From assembly GCF_002797715.1 (NCBI RefSeq), contig NZ_PGFF01000001.1:2441304-2505303 (forward strand): a DNA stretch of 64,000 nucleotides. The letters are read 5' to 3'. Shown one piece after another: positions 54,315-62,492 of the stretch. Under the pieces are notes generated by a model. It was not told the origin of the DNA. It did not search any database and worked only from the letters and a program-made list of their open reading frames with translations. The translations under genes and the position numbers were made by a program. Position 1 is the first letter of the stretch; each line of letters starts with the position of its first letter. The stretch is from Diaminobutyricimonas aerilata. Lineage in GTDB: Bacteria > Actinomycetota > Actinomycetes > Actinomycetales > Microbacteriaceae.

Positions 54315-55034
54315 ATGACGATCGGCGTGATCCACACGGAAGACGAGCAGAGCGGCGGCGCGCGCCGCGTCCGCGCCGGCTGGTCACTCGCCGCCGCGGC
54401 GCTGCTCCTCGGCTCGGGGACGCTGCAGGTGCTGGCTTCCTTGGAGCGATGGGTCGTCTACCGCGAGTCGTGGACGCGCCAGGACATCTCCGTCGAAGAC
54501 CACCTCTTCGACTATTACATCGTCGCGGATCCGTGGGAGAGCCTCGGAATCACGGCCGCGCTCTTCGGCGTCGGACTGCTGCTCCTCGCGGGCGGCGTGC
54601 TCGCCGCGGCACGGGCGACAGCGCAGAACCGACTCGACGGCATGCTCGCGACGGTCGTCGCCGTCGCCTTCGGGATCGATGGCGCGCATGCTCTCATCTC
54701 GGCCGCGCTCGACGCCCCCTCCGTTCTGCAGTACCCGATCCAGATGTGGATACCGGCCCTCGTCGAGGTCGGGGGGCTCGTGGCGCTCGCTGCGCGTTCG
54801 TGGCGCGTGTCGCGCGCGACCTCCCTCGCATATGTGCTCCTGCTGGGCGGCACGCTGCCCGGCTATCTGTTCGCGATGTTCCTGATCGCGCCCACGATCG
54901 CCGGCTATCAATCGCACGACACCACCCCGTGGACCGAGACGGTCATTGCGGCGACGACCGTGCTGGCCGGTGCCGCGATGCTCGTCGCGGCGGCGGCGTC
55001 CGGGTTTCCCGGCCGCGGGGCACGCGACGCGTGA
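54315..55034 (+). CDS. Membrane protein of unknown function
   Basis: 239 residues from the ATG at 54315 with about six spans. A short acidic start (IHTEDEQSGGARRVRAG) precedes span 1; a large polar loop near residue 55-85 (ERWVVYRESWTRQDISVEDH) separates spans 1 and 2. No family recognised. A frame extending upstream to 54213 is antisense-like and Arg/Pro-rich; it was rejected. Located between the ABC exporter and the GNAT gene; convergent with the latter. Confidence 0.55.
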   Translation: MTIGVIHTEDEQSGGARRVRAGWSLAAAALLLGSGTLQVLASLERWVVYRESWTRQDISVEDHLFDYYIVADPWESLGITAALFGVGLLLLAGGVLAAARATAQNRLDGMLATVVAVAFGIDGAHALISAALDAPSVLQYPIQMWIPALVEVGGLVALAARSWRVSRATSLAYVLLLGGTLPGYLFAMFLIAPTIAGYQSHDTTPWTETVIAATTVLAGAAMLVAAAASGFPGRGARDA

Positions 55035-55046
55035 CCGCGGGCGCGG

Positions 55047-55550
55047 TCAGCGAGCCGCGGGGCCGGACGCGATCTCGAGCCGCTTGCGGAAGCAGATCGA
55101 GTTCGAGATGAGCGTGTAGTTGCCGAACGGCGGGATCTGCTCGTAGCCGAGCTTCTCGTACAGCGCCACCGCCTCGGGCTGGCGGTCACCGGTCTGCAGC
55201 AGGAGCGCGTCGCCACCCGCGTCGATCGTCGCCCGTTCGATCTCGGCGAGCAGCGCGTGCCCGAGCCCCCGTCCGCGGTGCGACGGCACGACGATCACGT
55301 TCTTCAGCTCGAAGTAGTCGTCGACGCGACGCAGAGCGGCGTGCCCGACCGGCTCGCCGTCGTCGGTCGCGAGCACGCACGTCACCACCGTCGCCGGGTC
55401 GATCGTGAAGGCGATCGCCGCCTTGCGCGGGAAGTCCGGGTCGTGGTCGTGACTGCCCTCGTAGCGCTCGTTCATCTCCTCGGACATGAGGCGCCGCAGC
55501 ACGGCACCCCGCTCATCCGACCAGGGCACACGGGAGATCTCGACGGTCAC
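55047..55550 (-). CDS. GNAT-family N-acetyltransferase
   Basis: 167 residues. The acetyl-CoA-binding motif A is VVPSHRGRGLGHALLAEIER (Q/RxxGxG/A pattern), followed by LLLQTGDRQPEAVALYEKLGYE. GNAT fold, substrate unknown. Start GTG; ends convergently against the membrane protein gene. Confidence 0.85.
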   Translation of the reverse strand: MTVEISRVPWSDERGAVLRRLMSEEMNERYEGSHDHDPDFPRKAAIAFTIDPATVVTCVLATDDGEPVGHAALRRVDDYFELKNVIVVPSHRGRGLGHALLAEIERATIDAGGDALLLQTGDRQPEAVALYEKLGYEQIPPFGNYTLISNSICFRKRLEIASGPAAR

Positions 55551-55606
55551 CGATCGAGCCTAGACCGCCTCCGCGCACTCCTCCGAGCCCGTTCGTACCG
55601 GGTTCG

Positions 55607-55629
55607 CTTCGACGGGCTGAGGGAACGGG
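55607..55629. repeat. Diverged copy of the TTCGACAGGCTCAGG repeat
   Basis: CTTCGACGGGCTGAGGGAACGGG matches the two 18-bp copies at 15435 and 15458 in all but two of the shared core positions. It lies in the 287-base stretch between the GNAT gene and nrdB, which otherwise holds no gene. The rest of that stretch is GC-rich spacer and the nrdB terminator. Confidence 0.6.
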
Positions 55630-55792
55630 CGCCCGCGCTACTGCTTCCGTCTCGCGCTACTCGTTTTCCTGGCGCGCATGCGCGGCGGGGCAGCGCGACC
55701 GGCCCCCAGGGAAAGCAGGCCGCTCGGGGAACGGACACGGGATCGACGGGCACCAGACCGGCGGGCCCGCGGAACGCACCATGACGGAACGA

Positions 55793-55825
55793 CGGAACCC
55801 CCCGCGCCGAGCGCGAGGGGTTCCG
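55793..55825 (-). terminator. Terminator of the ribonucleotide reductase operon
   Basis: Nine-bp perfect stem CGGAACCCC/CGGGGTTCCG-type (55793-55801 with 55817-55825), 12 bases after the nrdB stop. GC-rich loop and no clear T-run, but position and stem strength support termination. Confidence 0.7.
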
Positions 55826-55837
55826 TGCGGTGGGGTG

Positions 55838-56839
55838 TCACTCGGCCTTGGCGCCGACCTTCACTCCCGAGTTGACCTCGTACGACGTGTTCGTCGACTC
55901 GAAGAAGTTCACGAGCTGCAGCGTGTCGTTCGCGGTCGCCATCCACTTGGCCGGGTTCGCGACGTTGTACTCCGCCTCGAAGCCGAGCTCCTCGAGACGC
56001 CGGTCCGCCAGGTACTTCACGTACTGGTTGATGTAGTTGGCGTTGAGACCCAGGATGCCGTTGGGCAGCAGGTCACGGTTGTACGCCTCTTCCATCTCGA
56101 CCGCATCCAGGATCATCTGCTTGATCTCGGCGGCGAACTCCGGCGTCTGCAGGTCGGGGTTCTCGTCGAGCACCGTGAGGATCAGGTTGATGCCGAACTT
56201 CAGGTGCAGCGACTCGTCGCGCACGATCCAGTCCATGAGCGAACCGAAGTTGCGCAGCAGATTCCGCTGACGGAACGACAGCGCCACCATGAAGCCCGAG
56301 TAGAACCAGATGCCCTCGAGGATGATGTTGTAGGCGACGAGGTTCCGGATGAAGTCCTTCTTGCCCTCCGTCGTCGTGATGTCGAGGGTCTCCTCGGTCA
56401 TCCGCTTGATGTAGCGGACCTCGAACTCCTCCTTGCGGGCCATCGACGGCACGTCGACGTGGGAGTTGTAGGCCTGATCGCGGTCGATCGGGAAGGTCTC
56501 GAGCACGTACTCGAACGACATGCAGTGGTTCGCCTCCTCCCACATCTGCTTCGCGAGGTAGAGGTGCGCCTCGGGAGCCTTGATGTAGGGGTAGACGCCG
56601 AACGCGAGCGCCTTGTTGACGAGCAGCTCGTTCGGGTTGAAGTAGCTCATGAGGAACGTGATCGCGTGGCGTTCCTCATCGGTCATCTTCTTGAAGTCGG
56701 CGATGTCCTCGCCGAGCTGCACCTCGTTGGGGAACCAGGTGTTCGCGACAGCCTGGTCGTAGAGGTCCATCGCCCATTTGTAGGTGACCGGTTTGAGGAG
56801 GAGTCCCTCCTGGATGCCGGTGCCGAGAATGCCGGACAC
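55838..56839 (-). CDS. nrdB: Class Ic-type ribonucleotide reductase beta subunit
   Basis: 333 residues. Metal ligands by alignment with known R2: E71, E102, H105, E175, E209 and H212. Two features mark class Ic (the Mn/Fe type of Chlamydia): the first ligand is Glu instead of Asp, and Phe109 sits where the radical Tyr is normally found (H105+4). The ligand spacings 34, 70 and 34 equal those of the Chlamydia trachomatis protein as I recall them. It would therefore use a Mn(IV)/Fe(III) cofactor in place of a tyrosyl radical. GTG start 12 bases after the small CxxC ORF, with AAAGGACTGAC before it. Confidence 0.9.
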   Translation of the reverse strand: MSGILGTGIQEGLLLKPVTYKWAMDLYDQAVANTWFPNEVQLGEDIADFKKMTDEERHAITFLMSYFNPNELLVNKALAFGVYPYIKAPEAHLYLAKQMWEEANHCMSFEYVLETFPIDRDQAYNSHVDVPSMARKEEFEVRYIKRMTEETLDITTTEGKKDFIRNLVAYNIILEGIWFYSGFMVALSFRQRNLLRNFGSLMDWIVRDESLHLKFGINLILTVLDENPDLQTPEFAAEIKQMILDAVEMEEAYNRDLLPNGILGLNANYINQYVKYLADRRLEELGFEAEYNVANPAKWMATANDTLQLVNFFESTNTSYEVNSGVKVGAKAE

Positions 56840-56851
56840 GTCAGTCCTTTC

Positions 56852-56944
56852 CTACTGGCACGAATCGCACTGCAGTGCGTCCATGGGGTCTTCGGGCACG
56901 TAGTAGTCGAACGTACTCGCGGATGCTGTGGTCTGGCCGTTCAT
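56852..56944 (-). CDS. 30-residue ORF with C-terminal CDSCQ between nrdA and nrdB
   Basis: Encodes MNGQTTASASTFDYYVPEDP...CDSCQ (30 residues). Its ATG overlaps the nrdA stop (TGATG) and is preceded by GAAGGACAACTG, a well-placed ribosome-binding site. The end CxxCQ is the type of tail that normally closes class I NrdA and shuttles reducing equivalents to the active site, whereas nrdA here has no Cys in its last 370 residues. The frame differs from that of nrdA, so the tail is made as a separate peptide, or joined by frameshifting. A sequencing frameshift cannot be excluded from this window. Confidence 0.7.
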   Translation of the reverse strand: MNGQTTASASTFDYYVPEDPMDALQCDSCQ

Positions 56945-59424
56945 CAGTTGTCCTTCGCGGTGAGGCCGCCGAAGCCGAAGCCCTTGCGGGCCGGCGCCGC
57001 GACGGCGGGTTCGGCGGCCGGCTCGGCCGAGACGGGGGCGGGCGTGCCGGGCGTGGCCGCGCCGAATCCGCGCTTGGTGCCTTCGCCGATCTGCTCCGAC
57101 TTGTTGACGCGCACCGTCGACTGCTCGGCCGTGTGGCGCGGCTTCATGTGCAGGTAGTACGTCGTCTTCACGCCGCGCTCCCACGCCGACGTGTAGATGT
57201 CCATCATGTCGTCGATGTCGCGCGTCTCGAGGTACATGTTGCGGCTGATCGCCTGGTCGATCCACTTCTGCGCGCGGGCCGCGACCTCGAGGAACGCGTA
57301 CGGCGAGAGCTGGAAGCTCGTCTTGTACACGGCCTTGATGTGGTCCGGGATCGCCGCGATGTTCTGGATGTCGCCCTGGCTGCGCAGGATCGCCTCGCGC
57401 ACCGAGTCCCAGAGGCCGAGGCGCTGCAGGTCGGTCACGAGGTTGCGGTTGACCTCGAGGAACTTGCCGTTCGAGGTCGCGCGGCTGAAGATCTGCGAGA
57501 ACTGCGGGTCGAGACCCGGGGTGGTGCCGGCGACGAGGCCGATGGATGCGGTGGGCGCGATCGCCATGAGCGTCGCATTGCGCATGCCACCCTTGACCTT
57601 GGCGCGCAGCGCGTCCCAGTCGAGTCGCGAGGTGCGGTTGACCTTGACCTCGACGCCGCGGTCGGCCTCGGTGAGGTCGATCGAGTCGAGCGGCACCATG
57701 CCCTGCGACCAGCGGCTGCCCTGGAAGTTCGGGTACGCCCCGCGCTCCTGCGCCAGGTTCGCCGACTCGTCGATCGCCGCGTACGAGACGTGCTCCATGA
57801 TCTCGTCGATCAGGTCGTACGCCTCTTCGCTCTCGTAGCTCAGACCGAGCTTCTCGACGACGTCGGTGAAGCCCATGACGCCGAGGCCGACGGCGCGGTT
57901 CTGCTGGTTGGAGTAGTCGGCCTCCTTGACGCTCGACCGCGTGATGTCGATGAGGTTGTCGAGCTGACGCACGGCGAGACGCGCGCTCTCCTCGATCTTG
58001 GCGAAGTCGAGGCGGCCGTTCGCGAGGTGCCGCGACAGGTTGATCGAGGCGAGGTTGCAGACCGAGACGTTGTCGATGTCCTGCGGGAGCGTGATCTCGG
58101 TGCAGAGGTTCGACAGGTGGATGGTGCCGGTGTTGTTGTTCAGGGCACGGTTGTTGATCGTGTCCTTCCAGGTCAGCCACGGGTGGCTGGTCGACTGGAG
58201 GGAGATGAGGATCGCCTTGAACTGCTCGCGGGCGCGGATCTTCTTGAACATCCGCAGTTCGCCGCGCTCGGCCTTCTCGACGTACTCGGCGTAGCGCTTC
58301 GAGAACGCCTTGCCGTAGAGCTCGTTGAGGTCGGCGACCTCGAGCGGGTCGAAGAGGTACCAGTCGTCGTCGTTCTGCACGCGCTTCATGAACTCGTCGC
58401 TGATCCACACGGCCGTGTTGGCGGTGCGGGTGCGGCGGTAGGGGTCGCCGGAGTTCTGACGCAGGTCGAGGAACTCGCCGAAGTCGAGGTGCCAGTTCTC
58501 CATGTAGAAGCACAGCGCGCCGAACTTCTTGCCGCCGCGGCTGACCGCACGCAGGATCGAGTCGATCGTGTGCATGAACGGGATCGGGCCGGTCGACGTG
58601 GTGTTGTTCGAGCGGATGGGCGAGCCCTGGGCACGGAGCTTCGTGACCGAGAGGCCGATGCCGCCGGTGCCCTTGGTGAGCCACATCACGTCGCGGGTCG
58701 TCTTCGCGATGTGCTCCATGTCGTCCTGCATCTCCATGACGAAGCAGTTCGCGAGCTGGGGGTAGATGGTGCCTGCGTTGACGAGGGTCGACCCGGCGGC
58801 GAGGTACTCGAGCTTCGACATCTTCTCGTAGAAGGCGATCGCGTGGCTCGTGGGGTCGGCCTCGTTGAGCGAGAGGCCCATCGCGATGCGCATCCAGAAG
58901 TACTGCGGCACCTCGAGGGCGTCGCCGTTGCGGCCCTTGATGCCGTAGCGGTTGTTGAGGGTGACGACGCCGATGTACTTGAGCAGCTCGTCGTGGGCCG
59001 GCTCGAGGGCGGCCGCGAGACGGTCGAAGTCGAACATCTGGGTCAGGCGCGGGTCGAGCAGACCCTCCTCGACGCCGCGGCGCACGTTCTTCTCGAAGTG
59101 CTGCTCGTGCAGCGACTTGAGCTCGTCGGCGGTCTCGTAGTCGCCGAGCACGCGCTTGTAGATGGTCTTCAGCAGGAGGCGGGCCGCGACGGTGTCGAAG
59201 GCGGGGTCGTCCTTGACGTTCTGCAGCGCCACCTGGATGACGGCCTCGTCGAGCTGCTGGGTGGTGATGCCGTCGAACAGGGTGAGTTCGAGCTCCGACG
59301 CGATCTGGGTGACCCAGGTGATGTTGTCGTCGAGACCGGCGCTGGCGTGCTCGATCGCGAGGTTGATCTTGTTCGCGTCGTACGGCTCACGCTCGCCGTT
59401 CCGCTTCACTACCGTGATGGCCAC
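56944..59424 (-). CDS. nrdA: Ribonucleoside-diphosphate reductase alpha subunit lacking its C-terminal redox Cys
   Basis: 826 residues. ATP-cone domain at about 1-95; active-site Cys227 and Cys456, catalytic Asn439, Cys441 and Glu443 (SNLCTEITLP), and YY in GVKTTYYLHM for radical transfer. After GEGTKRGFG the C-terminus is a Pro/Ala linker ending FGGLTAKDN, without the two redox cysteines expected there. Those cysteines appear in the following small ORF. GTG at 59424, preceded by GAGGAGGAGCCGACA. First gene of the operon with the CxxC ORF and nrdB. Confidence 0.95.
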   Translation of the reverse strand: MAITVVKRNGEREPYDANKINLAIEHASAGLDDNITWVTQIASELELTLFDGITTQQLDEAVIQVALQNVKDDPAFDTVAARLLLKTIYKRVLGDYETADELKSLHEQHFEKNVRRGVEEGLLDPRLTQMFDFDRLAAALEPAHDELLKYIGVVTLNNRYGIKGRNGDALEVPQYFWMRIAMGLSLNEADPTSHAIAFYEKMSKLEYLAAGSTLVNAGTIYPQLANCFVMEMQDDMEHIAKTTRDVMWLTKGTGGIGLSVTKLRAQGSPIRSNNTTSTGPIPFMHTIDSILRAVSRGGKKFGALCFYMENWHLDFGEFLDLRQNSGDPYRRTRTANTAVWISDEFMKRVQNDDDWYLFDPLEVADLNELYGKAFSKRYAEYVEKAERGELRMFKKIRAREQFKAILISLQSTSHPWLTWKDTINNRALNNNTGTIHLSNLCTEITLPQDIDNVSVCNLASINLSRHLANGRLDFAKIEESARLAVRQLDNLIDITRSSVKEADYSNQQNRAVGLGVMGFTDVVEKLGLSYESEEAYDLIDEIMEHVSYAAIDESANLAQERGAYPNFQGSRWSQGMVPLDSIDLTEADRGVEVKVNRTSRLDWDALRAKVKGGMRNATLMAIAPTASIGLVAGTTPGLDPQFSQIFSRATSNGKFLEVNRNLVTDLQRLGLWDSVREAILRSQGDIQNIAAIPDHIKAVYKTSFQLSPYAFLEVAARAQKWIDQAISRNMYLETRDIDDMMDIYTSAWERGVKTTYYLHMKPRHTAEQSTVRVNKSEQIGEGTKRGFGAATPGTPAPVSAEPAAEPAVAAPARKGFGFGGLTAKDN

Positions 59425-59507
59425 TGTCGGCTCCTCCTCTTGCGCGGCGGGTACCCGCGCGACCCCGAAATCTGTTGTCCGCCTCGATCCCCCGGGCGGC
59501 GTGAGAA

Positions 59508-59553
59508 CACTATATATCGGGCCACCGACACGGTGTCATCCCTAGATGTAGTG
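59508..59553 (-). promoter_or_regulatory. Two NrdR-like boxes upstream of nrdA
   Basis: Box 1 CACTATATATCGGG (59508-59521) and box 2, on the opposite strand, CACTACATCTAGGG (complement of 59540-59553), each match the NrdR core CACTATATATAGTG at 11-12 of 14 positions. They start 32 bp apart, the spacing seen for paired NrdR boxes. They lie 84-129 bases before the nrdA start, around the expected promoter. NrdR represses nrd genes when dATP is high. Confidence 0.7.
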
Positions 59554-59570
59554 GGCGTGTCGTCCACAGC

Positions 59571-59598
59571 TGTGCATAAGTTCGCGGGCTTATGCACA
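59571..59598. promoter_or_regulatory. Two inverted DnaA boxes in the nrdA/MFS divergent gap
   Basis: TGTGCATAAG (59571-59580) and CTTATGCACA (59589-59598) are a perfect 10-bp inverted repeat, each containing TTATGCACA, a match to the DnaA consensus TTATNCACA. A weaker TCCACA lies just before. nrdAB in Escherichia coli is regulated by DnaA, so they may coordinate dNTP supply with replication. They also lie 62 bases before the MFS start. Confidence 0.65.
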
Positions 59599-59659
59599 CG
59601 TTATCCGCCGCCTCCGACGCGGGATCCCGGGCCTGCGGCGGCGATAGACTCCACTGCTT

Positions 59660-60868
59660 GTGAGTAGTTACGCGGATCTGTTGAAGACGCCGGGCGTCGC
59701 GCGGATCATCGCGGCGCAGCTCACGGCGCGTTTCCCCAACGGGATGCTCTCGCTCGCCTACCTCCTGCACGTCGAACGCGCGACCGGATCGTACGGCGCC
59801 GCGGGACTCGTCCTCGCCGCGACGAGCGTGGGCCAGGCGATCGCCGGACCGCTCACCAGCCGGTGGATGGGCCGCTGGGGTATGCGTCCCGTGCTCAGCC
59901 TCACCCTCGTGGTGTGCGTGCTGTCGATGGCCGGCATCGCCTTCTTGCCGCTCGAGGTGTGGGGCTACATGGCGATCGGGTTCGTCGGCGGTCTCGCCAC
60001 CCCGCCCGTCCAGCCGGCGGTGCGCACGATCTACCCGAAGATGGTGACCTCGCGGCAGCTCACCCCGCTGTTCTCGCTCGATGCGTCGGCGCAGGAGATC
60101 ATCTGGGTCGCCGCGCCCGTCGTGACCACGTTCATCGCCACGCAGATCTCGACGGTGCTCGCGATCGTCGTCGCGATGGTCTTCATGGTGGGCGGCGGCG
60201 CGTGGTTCATCGCCTCACCCGAGGTGGGGCGGGTGCGCATCCCCCGCAGCAAGCGGGCGTTCGGCGTCGTGCTGCGGCGCCCGCCGGTGCTGCTGTCGAC
60301 CGTCGTCGGATTCCTGCTCATCGGCGCCTGCGCGGCGGTCGAGGCGGCCGTCGTCGCGACGTTCGGGCACGGCGGACCCGAATCCGGCATCGTGCTCGCG
60401 ATCTTCGCGATCGGCTCGCTCGCCGGAGGCCTCGCGCTCGGCCACATCCCGGTCGGGCCGTGGGCGATGACCCGGCGCATGCTCATCGTCTTCATCGGCA
60501 TGGCCGGCGTCGTGTTCTGGCTCGACTTCTGGTGGCTGTCGGTGTGGCTGCTCATCGCCGGCATCGGCATCGCGCCGGCGCTCGCGGTGATGTTCGCGAT
60601 CGTCTCCTCGAGCGTGAAGTTCAGCGACACCGCCGAGGCGTACGGATGGGTCGGCACCGGTCAGCTGATCGGTGCGGCCCTCGGTTCCGCCGTCGCCGGG
60701 TTCCTCATCGACGGCTACGGCGCGACCGGCGGGTACCTCACCGCGGCGGCGATCGCGCTGCTCGGCGTCATCGTCTCCGCCGTCTTCAAACGCGCCCATC
60801 CGGACCTCCGCGGCCGCGACGCGAGCCCCATCCCCGACACCGAGCCCGTGCCGGTGCAGCCGAGCTGA
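59660..60868 (+). CDS. MFS transporter
   Basis: 402 residues, about twelve spans; loop RWMGRWGMRP between spans 2 and 3 is the A-motif. The second half has a shorter loop pair and the end DTEPVPVQPS. The pattern resembles putative drug exporters of the YitZ/DHA type. Start GTG at 59660 (CTTGTGAGTAGTTAC), with no Shine-Dalgarno in the preceding bases. Divergent from nrdA. Confidence 0.75.
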   Translation: MSSYADLLKTPGVARIIAAQLTARFPNGMLSLAYLLHVERATGSYGAAGLVLAATSVGQAIAGPLTSRWMGRWGMRPVLSLTLVVCVLSMAGIAFLPLEVWGYMAIGFVGGLATPPVQPAVRTIYPKMVTSRQLTPLFSLDASAQEIIWVAAPVVTTFIATQISTVLAIVVAMVFMVGGGAWFIASPEVGRVRIPRSKRAFGVVLRRPPVLLSTVVGFLLIGACAAVEAAVVATFGHGGPESGIVLAIFAIGSLAGGLALGHIPVGPWAMTRRMLIVFIGMAGVVFWLDFWWLSVWLLIAGIGIAPALAVMFAIVSSSVKFSDTAEAYGWVGTGQLIGAALGSAVAGFLIDGYGATGGYLTAAAIALLGVIVSAVFKRAHPDLRGRDASPIPDTEPVPVQPS

Positions 60869-60897
60869 CCCATCCGTCGCCCGCGCCGCGCACCCTC

Positions 60898-60958
60898 GTC
60901 CAGTGGCGTCGAAAGCCCTTCATCCAGCGTTCTCACGGGGCCTTTGCCGCCAGTGGAC
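60898..60958. repeat. 61-bp imperfect palindrome after the MFS gene
   Basis: Arms GTCCAGTGGCGTCGAAAGCC (60898-60917) and its complement-like partner at 60939-60958 match at 16 of 20 positions across a 21-base loop. Lies between the MFS gene and the convergent reductase gene (60985). Could be a bidirectional terminator; arms of this length are unusual for that. Confidence 0.7.
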
Positions 60959-60984
60959 ATAACGCCGGCGAGCGCGCGCCGCGG

Positions 60985-61542
60985 TCAGCGCAGCGGGCGC
61001 AGCGCCTCGCTGAGCGGGCCGAGCTCGTCGAGCATCCGGTTCAGGAGTCCGCGCTCGCGATCCTCCGCCGCGAACGCTCCGTCGACGAGGCGACCGCCGA
61101 CGAACGGGATCTCGACGTTCGAGCCGGTCTTCACGAGCCCGAGGGTCGTCAGGACGGGTTCGAACGCCGCCACCGAGCGGCTTCCGCCCGACACGCCGCC
61201 GTAGCTGACGAAGCCGACCGGCTTGCGGCCCCACTCCCGGAACAGATAGTCCACGGCGTTCTTGAGCGCGGGCGAGAGGCTGTGGTTGTACTCAGGCGTC
61301 ACGAACACGAAGGCGTCGGCGGCCGTCACCCGCTCGCTCCACGCCATCGTGTACGGCCGCGTGTACTCGTGCTTCGCGGGGTGGTTCGGCTCGTCCATGA
61401 GCGGCAGCGCCAGTTCGGCGAGGTCGACGAAGTCCACCTCGAAGCCGCCGTGCCGTTCGACCTCCGCCCGCACCCACTGCGCGACCGGCAGGCCGACCCG
61501 CCCCTCGCGCACGCTGCCGACGATGATCATGAGACGTGTCAT
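60985..61542 (-). CDS. NADPH-dependent FMN reductase family protein
   Basis: 185 residues of the flavodoxin-like fold. FMN phosphate loop GSVREGRVG near residue 9; PEYNHSLSPALKNAVDYL and SYGGVSGGSRSV bind the flavin ring and the rest of the site. Likely quinone/azo/FMN reductase. AGGGAGTTCGG before the ATG. Only 23 bases separate it from the divergent aldo-keto reductase start. Confidence 0.85.
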   Translation of the reverse strand: MTRLMIIVGSVREGRVGLPVAQWVRAEVERHGGFEVDFVDLAELALPLMDEPNHPAKHEYTRPYTMAWSERVTAADAFVFVTPEYNHSLSPALKNAVDYLFREWGRKPVGFVSYGGVSGGSRSVAAFEPVLTTLGLVKTGSNVEIPFVGGRLVDGAFAAEDRERGLLNRMLDELGPLSEALRPLR

Positions 61543-61565
61543 CCGAACTCCCTTTCGACCGAATA

Positions 61566-62399
61566 ATGGGAGTCGTGAACGAGATCCCCCGGATTCAACT
61601 TAACGACGGCCGCAGCATTCCCCAGCTCGGCCTCGGCGTCTACAAGGTCGCGGATGCCGCGGCCGGCGAACTGGTGCAGAGCGCCATCGAGGCCGGTTAC
61701 CGCCACATCGACACCGCGACCCTCTACCGCAACGAGCGCGGGGTGGGTGCCGGGATGCGCGCCTCCGGTGTGCCGCGGGAGGAGCTCTTCGTCACCACCA
61801 AGGTGTGGAACGACGACCAGGGCCGGGACCGCACGCTGCGCGCGTTCGACGAGAGCATCGGGCTGCTCGGTCTCGACTACATCGACCTCTACCTCATTCA
61901 TTGGCCCGCCCCCACCCAGGACCGCTACGTCGAGACCTGGCACGCGCTCGAGGAACTCAAGGCGAGCGGTCGGGTCCGCTCCATCGGGGTGAGCAACTTC
62001 GAGCCGCACCACCTCGAGCGGCTCGCCGCCGAGAGCGAGACGGTGCCCGTCGTCAACCAGGTGGAGCTGCATCCGTGGCTCTCCCAGCGCGCGGTGCGCG
62101 AATACGGTGCCGAGCACGGCATCGTCACGGAGGCGTGGAGTCCGCTCGCCCGCGGACGCGTGCTCGACGACGCGGTGCTCGCCGCGCTCGCCGAGCGCTA
62201 CGAGCGCACCCCCGCGCAGGTCGTGCTGCGCTGGCACCTGCAGCTCGGCAACGTCGTCATCCCGAAGTCCTCGTCGATCGAGCGGGTGCGCGAGAACGCG
62301 GACGTCTTCGGGTTCGAACTCGACGACGACGCGATGCAGCGGATCGCCGGGCTCGAGTCGGGCGACCGCACGGGTCTGCACCCCGACCAGCACGGTTGA
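61566..62399 (+). CDS. Aldo/keto reductase
   Basis: 277 residues with the (beta/alpha)8 AKR barrel. Catalytic tetrad: Asp and Tyr of DTATLYRNE, Lys of TTKVW and His of LIHWP. NADPH-binding end IPKSSSIERVRENADVF. Similar to 2,5-diketo-D-gluconate-reductase-like enzymes. The start could also be the GTG at 61575 (GTGAACGAG); the ATG is used because the preceding bases allow a longer leader. Confidence 0.85.
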   Translation: MGVVNEIPRIQLNDGRSIPQLGLGVYKVADAAAGELVQSAIEAGYRHIDTATLYRNERGVGAGMRASGVPREELFVTTKVWNDDQGRDRTLRAFDESIGLLGLDYIDLYLIHWPAPTQDRYVETWHALEELKASGRVRSIGVSNFEPHHLERLAAESETVPVVNQVELHPWLSQRAVREYGAEHGIVTEAWSPLARGRVLDDAVLAALAERYERTPAQVVLRWHLQLGNVVIPKSSSIERVRENADVFGFELDDDAMQRIAGLESGDRTGLHPDQHG

Positions 62400-62410
62400 C
62401 CCCACCGGCC

Positions 62411-62467
62411 ACCCGGCCGCTCCGCCGCCCGCCCGGCCGCTCCGCCGCCCACCCGCTCCGCCGCCCC
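62411..62467. repeat. Tandem GC-rich 20-bp repeat after the AKR gene
   Basis: ACCCGGCCGCTCCGCCGCCC and GCCCGGCCGCTCCGCCGCCC follow one another, then a copy with 4 bases missing. All three copies lack coding potential. The 291 bases between the AKR and GH2 genes hold this repeat, a palindrome and the GH2 promoter; I see no gene. Confidence 0.6.
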
Positions 62468-62492
62468 ACCGAGCGCTCTGCCGCCTTGGTCG

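Noticed and set aside
56944-56950. Programmed -1 frameshift at the nrdA stop as the way to join the CxxC tail
   Set aside because: No slippery heptamer; the tRNA for AAC would not pair with CAA after the slip. The well-placed ribosome-binding site favours separate initiation. Kept only as an alternative.
62401-62470. GC-rich tandem repeat as a CRISPR array
   Set aside because: Units follow without spacers and no cas gene is near.
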